From Leguminivora glycinivorella (Eukaryota > Arthropoda > Insecta > Lepidoptera > Tortricidae): a stretch of 64,000 bases of DNA. The DNA lies in assembly GCF_023078275.1 (NCBI RefSeq), contig NC_062982.1, forward strand, positions 2,409,001 through 2,473,000, in the 5' to 3' direction. Positions 31,583 to 43,049 of the stretch are shown one piece after another (the first letter of the stretch is position 1; each line of letters starts with the position of its first letter). The position numbers and the translations under genes are program-made. The notes under the pieces are model-generated. The model was not told the DNA's origin and searched no databases. It saw nothing but the letters and a program-made list of their open reading frames with translations.

Positions 31583-31754
31583 ATTGAAATAGATATCATG
31601 CACGAAAGAAAAAACGACAAGGCCCACTGGTGGCCGAGCCGGGAATCGAACCCGGGTCTTCAGCTTACGCGGCTAACGTCTTTATCACTAGACCACCCGC
31701 CCGCCACCAGTGGGCCTTGTCGTTTTTTCTTTCGTGTATGATATCTATTTCAAT
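31583..31754 (-). repeat. tRNA-like sequence inside a 51 bp inverted repeat
   Basis: Arms 31583-31633 and 31704-31754 (ATTGAAATAGATATCATGCA...) differ at one base. On the minus strand the loop reads GGTGGTCTAGTGATAAAGAC, then an anticodon-like arm, then CCCGGGTTCGATTCCCGG and CTCGGCCACCA. The T arm and B-box are good, but the acceptor stem does not pair, so it is not a functional tRNA gene. It could be a tRNA-derived SINE head captured in a fold-back element. Confidence 0.75.
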
Positions 31755-32058
31755 TTATAATATAATTGAATTAAAATAAGAAATAGAGGATTTAAGGTCG
31801 GCGGAGTAGATAAAAACCTGTTAAAAACATATAAAAGTATGAATTGTGAATGCTTTTTATATGATGATTTTGATGATGATTAACAGAACTTAAGTATTAT
31901 TCCTAATTGATTTTATATTTGTTTCAGGTAAGACTACTATATTATTCCGAATAAGCTGGTAAGTAAGAGGGTTCAGTTCAGATTTTCCAGTAAATTCCAG
32001 TAAAAAAGTTCAGGCTTTCGGAGTAAATGGGCAAAAATGACGAAAAAATGGTTGACAA
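31755..32058. other. Unassigned stretch
   Basis: No feature recognised. Confidence 0.3.
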
Positions 32059-32294
32059 GAAATAAAACTATGGAAACGGATTAAATCGCGTATAATGAAT
32101 TTACAATTAATACCGACGTTTCGAACACTTAACAGCGTTCGTGGTCAACGGGTGATTGAGGAAAAATTACAATGTGCAAAAGCTACCCACATACAAGAAT
32201 TATTAACGAACCATGACCATAAATAATATAGATTTCTAAGGCAGGTTCACACACTATAAATAAAGCTAATAATCCGTTTTCATAGTTTTATTTC
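32059..32294. mobile_element. MITE with GAAATAAAACTATGGAAACG ends
   Basis: 25-26 bp inverted ends (32059-32084 and 32270-32294) with one mismatch enclose ACCGACGTTTCGAACAC and GTTCGTGGTCAACGGGTG, the core also found in the fold-back at 4657-4846. About 236 bp and non-coding. Confidence 0.7.
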
Positions 32295-33609
32295 ATGAGT
32301 AACTATCGCGGTAACCGAAGACAATATAATGGTTGACAACTTAAAACTAGCAGATAATCGGAACACATTTATGATTTCACCCTGTATGTATCCAAATAAG
32401 CCTCAAATTATTACCAGTGGTAGAAAACCTTTTATAAAACATGCTAAACGGTGCGAACCCTCACAACTTTGCTCACGCACGTGACTCAAATTTCTGAAGC
32501 ATGTTTTTAGAAGCTTAAGTTATTCTTCATAAATCATTGTTGTTTTCGCTGTTTCTTTCCCTGGAAAGGTCAGATTGATTAGAGTAATAAAGGCTTGTAA
32601 GGCCGGAAACGTTGGGTTGGTACACAGAATATAGTATTTTATGCAACAGGCGTTTAAAGGAGGTCAAAAAAGACGAGTGGCGTGGGTAACAATTTGAGGC
32701 GAAGCCGAAAAGTGTTATTAAGACGCCACGAGTATTTTTTGACTCAATTAAACACCGTTGCATACAATACTTTTTCTACGACCATGCACTTTGTTTTTAA
32801 TAGTTTTCTTGAACAACTTTCGTGAAATTCACACTGTTACCTGTATTTTGACGCCTCGGCCTCCCCTCTGTTCCTGCACTCACCCTGTCGCTCGCACTCC
32901 CCCGCCCTGCGCCGTCGCCAGCCCCCGGCGCCCCGCGCACCCACGCTATATCCATTAAAGGCTACCTAACAATACTTTAAGAGCTATATCGTAAGAGTGG
33001 GTGCGCGGGGCGCCGGGCGGGGGCGGGCATCTTTTATGTAGGGTTTTAACGATCTATGCACGTCACTGTAAATGACGAATAACAACACGGGAGTCGAAAA
33101 AGTATATAAAATTAGAAGTTGGTTCTTAATCAACACTAGAGCTAGAAACTTTCTTCTGGAAACTTCTGATAAATATGTTCAAAACTTGTTGGCATGAAAC
33201 ATGTCGCCGAATTGGGTTTTCAGGGTACGTAACCAATTTCACAAATGCTTACGACAATATCGTTATTTATACAGTGAGCAATTAATCAATCAATCAATTA
33301 ACTTTATTCAAAATAAAATATGCTTACAATAAGCATTTTTATGCGCATTCTTGCTTTGTTATGTAAATAGTTTTATTTTTTCTGTCTCTTTTCGTCCTCT
33401 TCTTTTTTTATTGTTGTGTGTTTGTTATCTGTCATGGCATCACCGAATGGGCCCTACGGAAGACCAGCGCTGGCTTCCAGCTAGCATCATGCTGAGTTGG
33501 GTCCATTTCGTGATGCGCACTTAATTTTTTTTTGTTCTTTTCTTGTGTACATGTACGTACGTGTTTGTGAGCGTCATGAATAAATGTCTTTTATCTTATC
33601 TTATCTTAT
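32295..33609. other. Mixed non-coding DNA
   Basis: A GC-rich stretch at 32852-33032 contains an inverted pair CCGGCGCCCCGCGCACCC (about 32922-32941) and its reverse (about 32998-33017). 33225-33265 is an M6-like fragment. 33285-33360 resembles a reversed LINE tail with (AATC)n. 33588-33610 is (TTATC)n. No gene is seen. Confidence 0.45.
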
Positions 33610-33872
33610 CATTTTCAGAACTTTGGACCGCCCAATTAGCGTAAGTTATTAACAAAAATTAACTCACTGTCAGTTTTGTGACGACAATTAAGTATGAAAT
33701 TTCTATAAAAATATGGTTCTGGTGTTAACTACATAAACTTTAAGCGATAATCTACATTCAGAATGTGAAAAAAGTAAATTTTTAGACAGATTAATTGCCG
33801 TCACAAAACTGACAGCGAGTTAATTTTTGTTAACAACTTACGCTAATTGGGGTGTCCCAAATTCTGAAAATG
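33610..33872. mobile_element. 263 bp MITE with about 80 bp inverted ends
   Basis: The left starts CATTTTCAGAACTTTGGACC and the right ends CCCAAATTCTGAAAATG. The arms continue through CAATTAGCGTAAGTT and CTGTCAGTTTTGTGACG with several mismatches. Non-coding. Confidence 0.75.
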
Positions 33873-34558
33873 TCGGGTCAATAAAATTAGAAAATAAATA
33901 AAAGAACATCGTTAACGAAGAATTCGTAACAGTTAGAAAAACAATCAACCTTTTACCCCAAATAATCGCTCCCCGATCCTGACAGTAGCAACTTAATGGA
34001 AAACGTAGTTTACTATAAAATTGCCTCCAATTTAGAAACAAGGCCAACTAACTACCATTACATTCAAAACGACGTATTTTCAAAGAAAAACTACGGAAGT
34101 TTTAGCCTTGTTAAGTGAGAGGAATTTCAAGATAACACCTATTTGATAAATAACGCTAAAGTGAAATTTGACTGCTTATTTCGGTCGTATTTTTATTTCA
34201 TTCGGTGTGTGGGGTGTCGTTCTATGGGACCTTTATTGAATTAGGTACTTCCTTTGCTAAATATAATAATAAGTACATATATATTTCACTTTAAAAGTTG
34301 TTCAAAGTAGTAGTTGTCAAACATTTTTGTTGTGTAGAAGACGCTCTCTGGCGATAAAACAGCCTGTTGTCTGTCTTTATATATAATATATAATCAATTG
34401 TTTTGTCTCCACTGATGAAGTACTTTCTATTTATATACTTATTTCAAAAGTATAATCAGAAAATCATCTTAAGTGGACATAATTTTAACTTGCATTTGAA
34501 CTGTGCTACTTAAAATATCATCTTCTAGTAAAAAAATACTTGCTTCTAGTAAAAAATA
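33873..34558. other. Unassigned stretch
   Basis: CTTCTAGTAAAAAA occurs twice at about 34522 and 34542, just before the LINE, possibly a small duplication. No gene is seen. Confidence 0.35.
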
Positions 34559-34598
34559 TGCGGCGACTTTAATGTAAATATCTTGGAAAATTCAATAA

Positions 34599-35253
34599 TT
34601 AGGAGCCTTAGAGATGTTTTAGGTTTGGATCAACTTAAATTAGTGTATTATGCTCTAGTTGAGTCCAGATTGCGCTATAGCATTAGGTTTTGGGGCAATA
34701 GTTATTTATATAATATCAACGGAGCCTTAGTTGCACAGAAAAAAGCTATTAGAGCAATGGTGCATCTTCCGTTTCTTAGCTCATGTAGAGAGCATTTTAA
34801 GAACATGGGTATTCTCACGGCTCCCAGTCTGTATGTTCTTATACTTCTTACACAGTTTGTTAAAAATAATTATAACAATTGTACAGCTGAAGAACTAGAG
34901 TCTCGCCTAGCTACAAGGACGAAGAACATTAGGCCCAACTTCTTTCCCAAACTTCAGGTTATAAAGCATTGTGCAAGACATCAGCAAGTGATTTTATTTA
35001 ATAGGCTTCCTCCTAGTCTAAAAGTCATTACGGATTGGCTTACATTTAAGCGCAATCTAAAATCATTCTTATTGACTAGATGCTGCTATAGTGTTGAAGA
35101 AATATTTGATATTTGATAGGATATAAGTCGATAAAATTGTGATTGTTATTTAGTATTAATTCAAATGGTTTACTGTATTGTTATTTATTTATGTTGTATA
35201 TAATGGAATTTCTGACACAATGATTGTATTGTTTGAAGAATAAATAAATGAGA
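34599..35253 (+). mobile_element. Second LINE inserted in the first
   Basis: A 5'-truncated LINE 3' end of 655 bp. Its frame runs to the stop at about 35114-35116. It encodes the post-catalytic part of a CR1/jockey-type reverse transcriptase: LDQLKLVYYALVESRLRYSI, AQKKAIRAMVHLPF, LFNRLPPSLK. It ends in an AATAAATAAATGAG tail. It differs clearly from the C-terminus of its host LINE, so it is another family. The 5 bp AATAA duplication supports these borders. Confidence 0.75.
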
Positions 35254-35266
35254 AATAAGTATCAGA

Positions 35267-36037
35267 TTGTTGAATCTTTTCAAATCATGTAATCTCAATC
35301 ATATTTTTATGGAGCCTACTAGAGTGACTGCCACTAGTGCCACCTGTATAGATAATATTTTCACTGATATTTTTCCTACTACTAAAGATGTAATTAGCAA
35401 CTTAGAATCAGACCATTTAGGCCAATTGATAGTATTTGAGACATTAAGGAAAAATACTTTGAGAAAACAAATAACTTATGTACCAGTAACCTCCGACCGC
35501 GTGGAACGAATGAAGCAAAGTTTGGTTCAGGGGCTACCCTCCCTGTCTTCCGATATGAGTCCTAATAGTATGTATAATTCATTCTTTCACACTTTTCTGC
35601 AACATTATAATGCAATATTTACTTCAAAATCGGTCGTAGTTAGTGGTGCATCAGTTTTTAGTGAGTGGGCTACTGCAGAGTTACATCAACGAAGACGTGC
35701 ATTGTATGCCTTGTATGAAGAACGGCGGTTTAATACGAGTGATGAATTTAAAGAACATGTTAAGCAATATTCGAAGAAGTTCAAGATAGATTGTCATATC
35801 GCTAAGCGAAATTATCTTAGTAATAAAATAAAAAATAGCTCTGACATTATTAAAGCAACGTGGAAAGTAATTAATGTGGAAACTGGTCGCTCGAAACACG
35901 CAGTAAAAGATATTAAACTGAATATTGATAACAAAATTATAGATTCCAATTTTGAAGTAGCAACAGAGTTCGAAAAATTTTCGTTTCTGAGTGTTGTAGA
36001 GACCTTTATTTTGAACATGTTTGTACCTCAGATATAG
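35267..36037 (+). pseudogene. LINE ORF2: end of endonuclease and linker
   Basis: 256 codons open from a TTG. The endonuclease end is visible as TCIDNIFTD and then SDHLGQL; the SDH triad is part of the APE-type active site. A lysine-rich linker follows. The frame breaks at about 35978-35981. One more T in the TTTT run would join it to the reverse transcriptase frame at 36187. This is the same polyprotein as the next entry. Confidence 0.75.
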
Positions 36038-36186
36038 TAAAGGCATTTAAATCAATTAATGTCAAAAAAACTAGTGACCTCTGGGGGGTCTCCGTCCATG
36101 CCGTAAAATCCTTAGTTGAGGTTGTAGCGCCTGACTTAGCAGTTATATTCAACAACAGTGTTGACTGCGGCGAGTTTCCTGATCTA

Positions 36187-37560
36187 ATGAAACATAGCAA
36201 AATAACTCCTTTATTTAAATCCGGCAGCCACTCTGACCCCACTAACTTTAGACCAATATCTGTGCTGCCAACTTTCAGTAAAATATTTGAAAAATTAGTT
36301 CTTTCTCAATTAGTACGACATTTTAACGTTAATAATTTAATGCATAATAAGCAATTTGGCTTCACACGGGGTCGCTCGACAACCGATGCTGGTGTTGAGC
36401 TAATTAAGCATATTTTCGATGCCTGGGAGGAGTCACAAGATGCTTTAGGTATCTTTTGTGATTTATCTAAGGCCTTCGACTGTGTTTGTCATGAAACATT
36501 GATCAGGAAACTACATTATTATGGAGTCAGAGGATCAGCACTAGATTTACTCAAGTCCTACTTAAATGGTAGAATACAAAGGGTAGATGTCAATGGACAG
36601 AGATCAACTGGGTCATTGGTCTCTATGGGTGTACCACAGGGATCAATATTGGGGCCTTTCCTGTTCCTTATCTACATAAATGACTTGCCATTCCTTGTAA
36701 AGACCCACCATGATATAGTATTGTTTGCAGACGACACCTCACTTATTTTCAAACTCAAACGACAGCAACAAGCTCACAGTGATGTTAACAATGCTATCTC
36801 TAAAGTAGTGAACTGGTTCAATGCTAATAATTTATTATTAAATGAAAAAAAGACTAAATGTATTAAGTTTGTCACTAATAGTAACGTAAGGAATGAGCAA
36901 ACAAGTGTCGTTGTGAAGGATGAGGAATTAGAACTGGTAGATAGTACAGTTTTTCTTGGTATAACTTTAGATTCTAAACTTCAGTGGGGTCCCCATATTG
37001 TTAACCTCTCGAATAGACTTAGTTCTGCAGCTTTTGCAGTGAGCAAGATCCGTCAGTTAACAGACGTGAAAACAGCTCGATTAGTTTATTTTAGTTACTT
37101 TCACAGCATTATGTCATATGGTATTTTACTTTGGGGCAGTGCTTCAGAGATAAATACCATATTTATTCTGCAGAAGAGGGCTATTCGAGCAATATATAAA
37201 ATGAACCATAGAGACTCACTTAGAGATAAATTTAAGGACATTAATATAATGACAGTGCATTGTCAATATATTTATGAGAATATTATGTATGTACATAAAA
37301 ACATTTGTAATTTTAAGAAAAACTGTGATGTACATAATATAAATACTAGAAATAAACATAAACTCGCGGTGCCCTTCACACGGCTCTGTAAAATTAAAAA
37401 ATCATTCATGGGTAATTGTGTTCGATTTTATAATAAACTTCCGAATCATATTACTGACTTGTCAATTAATAAATTTAAGAATCATGTAAAGCGTGTACTC
37501 ATTTCCAAAGCTTATTATACAACACAAGACTACATGAATGATAAAACAACGTGGGATTAA
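36187..37560 (+). CDS. LINE ORF2: reverse transcriptase (CR1/jockey-like)
   Basis: 457 codons. Visible reverse transcriptase blocks in order: NFRPISVLPTFSKIFEKLV, QFGFTRGRSTTDA, CDLSKAFDCV (catalytic D), MGVPQGSILGPFLFLIYIND, and FADD at the active site (LFADDTSLIF). These are followed by NNLLLNEKKTK, VFLGITLDSKLQW and the C-terminal KRAIRAIYKM region. It copies the element's RNA into DNA at the target. The open frame continues upstream of the ATG to about 35985, so this start is only nominal. The polyprotein lacks its N-terminus and is probably inactive as it stands. Confidence 0.85.
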   Translation: MKHSKITPLFKSGSHSDPTNFRPISVLPTFSKIFEKLVLSQLVRHFNVNNLMHNKQFGFTRGRSTTDAGVELIKHIFDAWEESQDALGIFCDLSKAFDCVCHETLIRKLHYYGVRGSALDLLKSYLNGRIQRVDVNGQRSTGSLVSMGVPQGSILGPFLFLIYINDLPFLVKTHHDIVLFADDTSLIFKLKRQQQAHSDVNNAISKVVNWFNANNLLLNEKKTKCIKFVTNSNVRNEQTSVVVKDEELELVDSTVFLGITLDSKLQWGPHIVNLSNRLSSAAFAVSKIRQLTDVKTARLVYFSYFHSIMSYGILLWGSASEINTIFILQKRAIRAIYKMNHRDSLRDKFKDINIMTVHCQYIYENIMYVHKNICNFKKNCDVHNINTRNKHKLAVPFTRLCKIKKSFMGNCVRFYNKLPNHITDLSINKFKNHVKRVLISKAYYTTQDYMNDKTTWD

Positions 37561-37903
37561 TTGTTATTCGAAATGGTTTCTTATTTTTACGTTTATTATT
37601 ATTATTATTGTTGATGAAATTAATATTGTATTTTTTTGGACATTGGATTTTTCCTAGAAATATTCTAGACATGTATTTTTATATATACATATACCTAATT
37701 ATATATTTTTTGTTTAACGATTATTTTTATATGAAATTGTATATTATAGACTCAATATTATTATGAACAATAATTTACAACAATAAATTGCTCTGATAAT
37801 TAGGTTAGATTAAGATCATAATATATATGTAATGAACTATTCATAAGAGCTTGTAACTAGGCCTACATGAATAAAGATATTTTGAATTTGAATTTGAATT
37901 TGA

Positions 37904-38396
37904 ACATAGGTACTTCGTGATTATTACTATGTATGAAAAAAGATAAACGTTCTCTGTTAACGTGCAATTTAAAAGATAAGCTAATAATGCATGCGTGACT
38001 TTCGCAGTGCCCCTATCCACGCCACAATGTTATATACCCCTGACTGTATAACTACGAGTATGTTATCTGAAAAACGTATCTAGTGTAACCCGTATTGTCA
38101 ACGTAGTATGGTTGAGATTTGAATGAAGGGGGCGCAAATGGAAGTTGGTAAATATCTGCAGGATTGTCAGGTATAGTCAACATTTTATTGTGTTAACGTT
38201 TAATACGGATATGGATGTTTCTTTTGTTTTTCGTGATGCTGAGTTTTGTACGATAATGTTGTATACGGAAGGTTTTTCAAAGATATATCACCTGTGTATA
38301 AGGTGTCCCAAGACCATGGGACATGAAGGGAAAGTACCTAAAATATCACAGATAGGGTATATTGCTGAAAGAAGACTTTATTTTATTTTTAAAACT
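37904..38396. other. Unassigned stretch
   Basis: An 85-codon frame at 38145-38402 shows no domain. Nothing else is recognised. Confidence 0.3.
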
Positions 38397-38718
38397 TGGT
38401 AAAACTGTGAAAGTGTCTGTTTGTTTGTCCGTCTTTCACATTAAAACGGAGCGCCGAATAGGCGTGTTTTTTTATGTGGAGATAGTTGAAGGGATGGTGA
38501 CATATGCTCCTTTTTGTCGTTTTCTAACCCCCCACTTCCTTAAAATCGGGGGTGAAAGTTTGTATGGGGGTCCAAATTTGGATCGCAGTCCAATACTGTA
38601 AGGAGCACTAAGAAAGGATTTTTCAAAATTCACCTAAGAAGGTGGAATGGGGATCCAAAGCTTGTATGGGTAAACAAGATTTGATTAGTATGCAGGCGAA
38701 GCCGCGGAAAAAAGCTAG
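38397..38718 (+). mobile_element. Helitron-like element H1, diverged long variant
   Basis: GTGTCTGTTTGTTTGTCCGTC to GAAGCCGCGGAAAAAAGCTAGT, with an extra central segment of about 90 bp. Confidence 0.55.
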
Positions 38719-39738
38719 TTTATTATAAGGCAATCTTATAAATCATTGTTAATGTCAAACTTTCTGACACAATGAAGAGTGCCACTTAGAAATCAATTTA
38801 TATTTCGAGCCGATTCTCAAAACTTGGGAATCCAATCGAACTTACCTCTTTCAACCCTTTAATTGCGGTATTTATAATTAAATTGGTTTCGGAAGCCCTT
38901 CTCCGGTTTGTAATTTACTTAATGGCGTAAAAAATCGAATCCTTTTTAAAGCAAAGGAATGTTTTTCGACACGACATTGGAATTTAAATTCGGGATTTTT
39001 TTGCTGGTTTTAGGTACAGTCATCCAAAAAAGCGGTTTACCACTTTTGAACCATAATTATTTGTTTAGAATAGATTCGAAAAGTTGTAAAACACTTTCTT
39101 GGCTGACTCCGTACTTATCAAATGGTATCTACTCGCATTTTCTTCTCCATTAGTTTTACAAATTTATAATATATAACCGCAGTGGACACTCCAATCAATA
39201 ATTCAAACATTGTAAAACATGGAAAAAATGGATCAGTTGCATTTGGTGCCCCAGTCGAAATTGCCTACCTAACTTTACCTTACCGTACCTTAAATACAAT
39301 TCTTTATGAAGCAAAACTGCGTAGCGTATAAATGAACTGTATTTAATATGACCACTACACTGTCAGTTTGTGGGAGTTACAGATTTAATTTAATAACTTT
39401 GTGGGCTATAACTGTCTGGTTCAACCTCACTGGAGTATTAGTGAAGCGCTACTTGTAGTATTATAATAAATTTTTTCTACTCGTCGAATGTAATCTGTCA
39501 ATTAGGATACCACAGACTAAACTATAAGTGCTAACTTTTCAGTGTTGGATACTCTATGGCAGTTCCGACTCAACTATAATAATCTCATTATAGTTGACTT
39601 TAGTTAACTGTAATAATTTCAAAAATAGAACTTCATACAATTTCTATACTAATTTGCGATACCTGGCAAATTTGTCGGCATCTGAAACACATTTTTTTTT
39701 ATCTGTCGCGTTATCGGCCAATCAGAGACGGTTATTAA
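38719..39738. other. Mostly unassigned
   Basis: 39175-39290 (ACATGGAAAAAATGGATCAG TTGCATTTGG) is, in reverse, the repeat seen at 4575-4620 and 57130-57245. The small ORFs have no domain. Confidence 0.35.
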
Positions 39739-39789
39739 CCTAGCAACCAATTGTTTGTAATAACTTATTACAAACAATTGGTTGCTAGG
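39739..39789. repeat. Perfect 25 bp palindrome
   Basis: CCTAGCAACCAATTGTTTGT AATAA, one C, then the exact inverse. It lies in otherwise plain DNA. Confidence 0.8.
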
Positions 39790-40060
39790 TAATTCGATGT
39801 TGATACAACGGTGAACGACTCTATTAACATTAATTTTAACTTGCATGAATGATAATATTTCCGTCCATTGATGATGAAGATGATGACTCGTAGAAAAAGT
39901 ATTGTAGACAATAGTGATATAATTAAGCTTTTCACTCTCGTACCGTACTATTAGGCCACTCAGCAAGCTTCGTGGCCTAAACATGGTACTCGACTGAAAA
40001 GCTTTGTATTATATCACGATTGTATAAAATACTATTTAAGTTATGATCATTATGTCTTCA

Positions 40061-40187
40061 GGCAAGCAAGCATGGATGGTCACGCGACAAATGATAAACA
40101 TCAGGCCGTCCCTAACGTACTTACGAATAGTGCGATATAGACGGCCTGATGTTTTATTATTTGTGGCGCGATCATGCTTGTCCGCCA
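40061..40187. mobile_element. Fold-back MITE (GGCAAGCAAGCATGG ends)
   Basis: Imperfect arms of about 45 bp (CGCGACAAATGATAAACATC AGGCCGTC and its inverse) around a 35 bp centre. Confidence 0.65.
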
Positions 40188-40285
40188 GGTGTCTAGAGTA
40201 AAATCTATTATATAATTAAGTAGGTATTGGATTTTCATACCAGATTAACCTTTTGTCAATGAATGTGCAAAACGCAAACGCATTT

Positions 40286-40512
40286 TAAATAAATAAAATA
40301 TTACAGGACATTCTTACACAGATTGACTGAGCCCCACGGTAAGCTCAAGAAGGCTTGTGTTGTGGGTACCCAGACAACGATATATATAATATACAAATAC
40401 TTATACACATAGAAAACATCCATGACTCAGGAACAAATATCTGTGCTCATCACACAAATAAATGCCCTTACCGGGATTCGAACCCGGGACTGCGGCGTAG
40501 TAGGCAGGGTTA
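40286..40512 (-). repeat. tRNA-derived SINE (S1, tail B)
   Basis: On the plus strand: (AAAT)n, ACATTCTTACACAGATTGAC, the middle ACATCCATGACTCAGGAAC, then the B-box in reverse GGATTCGAACC. The outermost part of the head is missing. Confidence 0.75.
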
Positions 40513-40974
40513 AATTTTAACTAAAATATGATCCTTTTTTGTTATAAACGCATAATATATATACCTACATAAATTCTACTTATTTGTATTTACACTAGAT
40601 TTCCGGTAGCTAGTTAATATTAACTAGATAGGTATTATTGATTCGTGATCTCCACTAATTTCCGTGTCCGTGTCAATATTGTGTGTCAACATTGGGTGTC
40701 TGCGCCAATCTAATTGCCACCACTGTGTTCTGCTTGACTATTCTCCACGCAAGTTACTTTTAGCGAGTTGAGGTGTCAGGTTCCGTCAAATTTTGTTTTA
40801 AAATTATGTGCTACTTATTGGAGCAAGGTATAAACGGTCAACCAAATCTAGGCACTAAAAAATGGCGCAAGATTCCTGTTGGCGACGGAACGAAGAACCT
40901 TTTTTTGCTGCGCGCGTGCTGGCAGCCTGGATAGTGCGGATGCCGCTGCCAGCGCGCGTCTTTTGTTTATGTAC
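40513..40974. other. Unassigned stretch
   Basis: A 69-codon frame at 40862-41071 runs into the LINE stub. A near-palindrome of CGCGCGTGCTGGCAGC and GCTGCCAGCGCGCG lies at 40910-40960. No gene is seen. Confidence 0.35.
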
Positions 40975-41133
40975 AGATTTTTTTTCAGTGTGTTACGAAA
41001 TGTCATATAACCCGGCAACCTTCAAATCAAGGGTGAACAGGCATCTTCTGGGCGTGCTCACTCCATCGTAGGCAGCGTCTTTGCCTTTGGCTAGTCTGTG
41101 GTCAAGAGTAAGCCCATAAATAAAAAAAAATGT
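40975..41133 (+). pseudogene. LINE C-terminal relic with A tail
   Basis: FFSVCYEMSYNPATFKSRVN RHLLGVLTPS then a stop, then a short 3' end with an A run at 41125-41131. Same family as 16462-16668 and 59002-59202. Confidence 0.65.
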
Positions 41134-41168
41134 CAACAAGGCTCTATTATGTATAGTTTTGCACATGA

Positions 41169-41349
41169 AACATACAAACATACATATATGTAATTACGCC
41201 TGTATCCCATAAAGGGGTAGGCAGAGAACATGAACTGCTAAATTTCAGTGCCACTCTTGGCAAAAAGGGGTGGAAAGAAATCCAAATTGTGACATTGCAG
41301 TGACAGGTTGCCAGCCTCTCGCCGCCACAATTTAACCCGTATCCCACAG
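41169..41349 (-). repeat. S2 retroposon
   Basis: (CATA)n-like start, AATTACGCCTGTATCCCATA, to AACCCGTATCCCACAG. Confidence 0.65.
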
Positions 41350-41382
41350 CACATCAAATCAAATTGTAATTATTATTATTAA

Positions 41383-41446
41383 AATAAATAAGTATTGGGG
41401 ATACCTTATACAGATCAACTTAGCCCCAAACTAAGCAAAGCTTGTA
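41383..41446 (-). repeat. S1 SINE tail A fragment
   Basis: AAATAAGTATTGGGGATACC to GCAAAGCTTGTAC; only the 3' end. Confidence 0.65.
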
Positions 41447-43049
41447 CCAAGGACCATTTAATACTAAACTGATATAGCCCATACAAAAAAGCGTACCCCT
41501 GAAAAAAGCTTAGTTTTTGCTTTAAAACTAGATGGCGTTGTTTCGTAACCCGGGAGTGGAAAAAAACATATTTTCACCCATATTTTTACTTGTTTTTATA
41601 TTATACTATGAATAACTATCAAAAAACTTTATTTTAATATCAAAATATTGGCTCAAAACACAATTTTTACAAATCATATTTTTTGGTCGGCCTCGACGTA
41701 GTTGTGATCGCTTCGCTGGCTAAGTTTGTTCGCATGTTGTCTAATTATTGCCAAATAAAATGACTAGATGACGTTGGTGGACTAGGAAAATGTCACATCC
41801 GTTTCGTTGTTCATTAATATAATATACTTAGTGATAATAAACCTATATGTTGAGCTCAAATACGTTCAACAAAACGCAATCATTGTGCCAACAGATGTGA
41901 CATCCATGTCACATCATGACATCACAAATGTCATTGTATGATTTATTGAATATTCATAATATGGATATTAAATATTTTAGAATCGCAGCAGCAATGCGAG
42001 TAGAGATACAGAATTAATAACTGTATAAATTAATAATTGTATGACCAATGACCTCATACATAAATTTACCAGTTTAGGTGACAGAAGGCGAATCCAATTT
42101 GTAAACATTAAATGTGCTAAGGAAAAGAATCTTTCCGATTTTCAACGGGACACGGCTGAAGGGGTGAGCTGGTTTCGACTGCGCCCATGCATCTCAATTG
42201 TCCAGAAAGTTCATTCGAAGATCATTTTGCTTATAATAATCTGAGTAATCGGGTCATTATTTCAAGGGGTTCTAAAAATGTTCAAAAACAAAAATGCTCT
42301 TTTTGATTAGTTTTTTGTTTATTATGGATGTAGTCAGATATACAAATCAAAGTTTTGATGGTGTTAGAGATCAAAAATAATTATTTATGTAAAAAAAACT
42401 CAAAAAACTATATTTGGTGGTAACGAAAGTGACCATGATGACCACGAAAAATAACACTTAATCAGATTTTAAGCCTTTTACATATATAATAGAAATTACA
42501 GTTATAACATGATTTAGAAACCATCGATTGCAATCAGTCAGGTAGCAATGAACTTGACATAAACATTGCACGATCATTAAAAAAAATAAAAATGACTTGC
42601 TCACGAAAGTGACGAATTCAAATCATCACTTTAGTTACCCAACTTAGTCTACGCCTTAACGTCTGAATTTAATCACTGTAATTGAATCAAATATTGTTTT
42701 AAATGTGATACCTATTATTTTTAGATCGGTATGGTATGCATGTTGTACACTTTCATATCAAACATCCCGACTTTCAGTTGAATTGTCACTTAGATGATTT
42801 TCGAATAAGGTTTTTCCGAGTAAAGTTTTCCTGTGATCGCGTTGTTCCAGAACGTTACGGTGTATTTGTTTAATAAGCTTATTTTCTCTTTTTTGCCAGC
42901 AGATATCTACAGATATCGATGTCTTCTAAATAAAACTTAACTATGTCTTATTTAATCTAAGTTTACTAATCGATTTCGTTTTTCCTTGGGTATGTTGTTT
43001 TGATCTTCATATTATTTCCTTTTTCAAGCTTTTCTTTGCTCTTTTAAAT
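41447..43049. other. Poorly explained stretch with ACGAAAGTGAC words
   Basis: No repeat family above is found here. A 67-codon frame at 42041-42244 (AKEKNLSDFQRDTAEG) is suggestive but unrecognised. The motif AACGAAAGTGAC occurs at 42422 and CACGAAAGTGACG at 42602, as in the array at 43690. Confidence 0.4.

Larger units (their letters stand above)
34559..37903 (+). mobile_element. CR1/jockey-like LINE, 5'-truncated, interrupted
   Basis: The outer element starts inside the endonuclease (CGDFNVNILEN at 34559-34591), is broken by another LINE at 34599-35253, and resumes at 35254. After the protein stop at 37558-37560 comes a 340 bp 3' UTR. It ends TTTTGAATTTGAATTTGAA, a short tandem tail typical of CR1/jockey elements in Lepidoptera. 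AATAA at 34594-34598 and 35254-35258 is the duplication from the inner insertion; the frame is kept across it. Confidence 0.8.

Noticed and set aside
31630..31702. Functional tRNA gene
   Set aside because: The T arm is fine, but the 5' strand does not pair with CTCGGCC to form an acceptor stem, and the unit sits in a fold-back.
42041..42244. Frame with NLSDFQRDTAEG as Tc1/mariner relic
   Set aside because: The likeness to transposase N-termini is a few residues only, and no DDE region follows.
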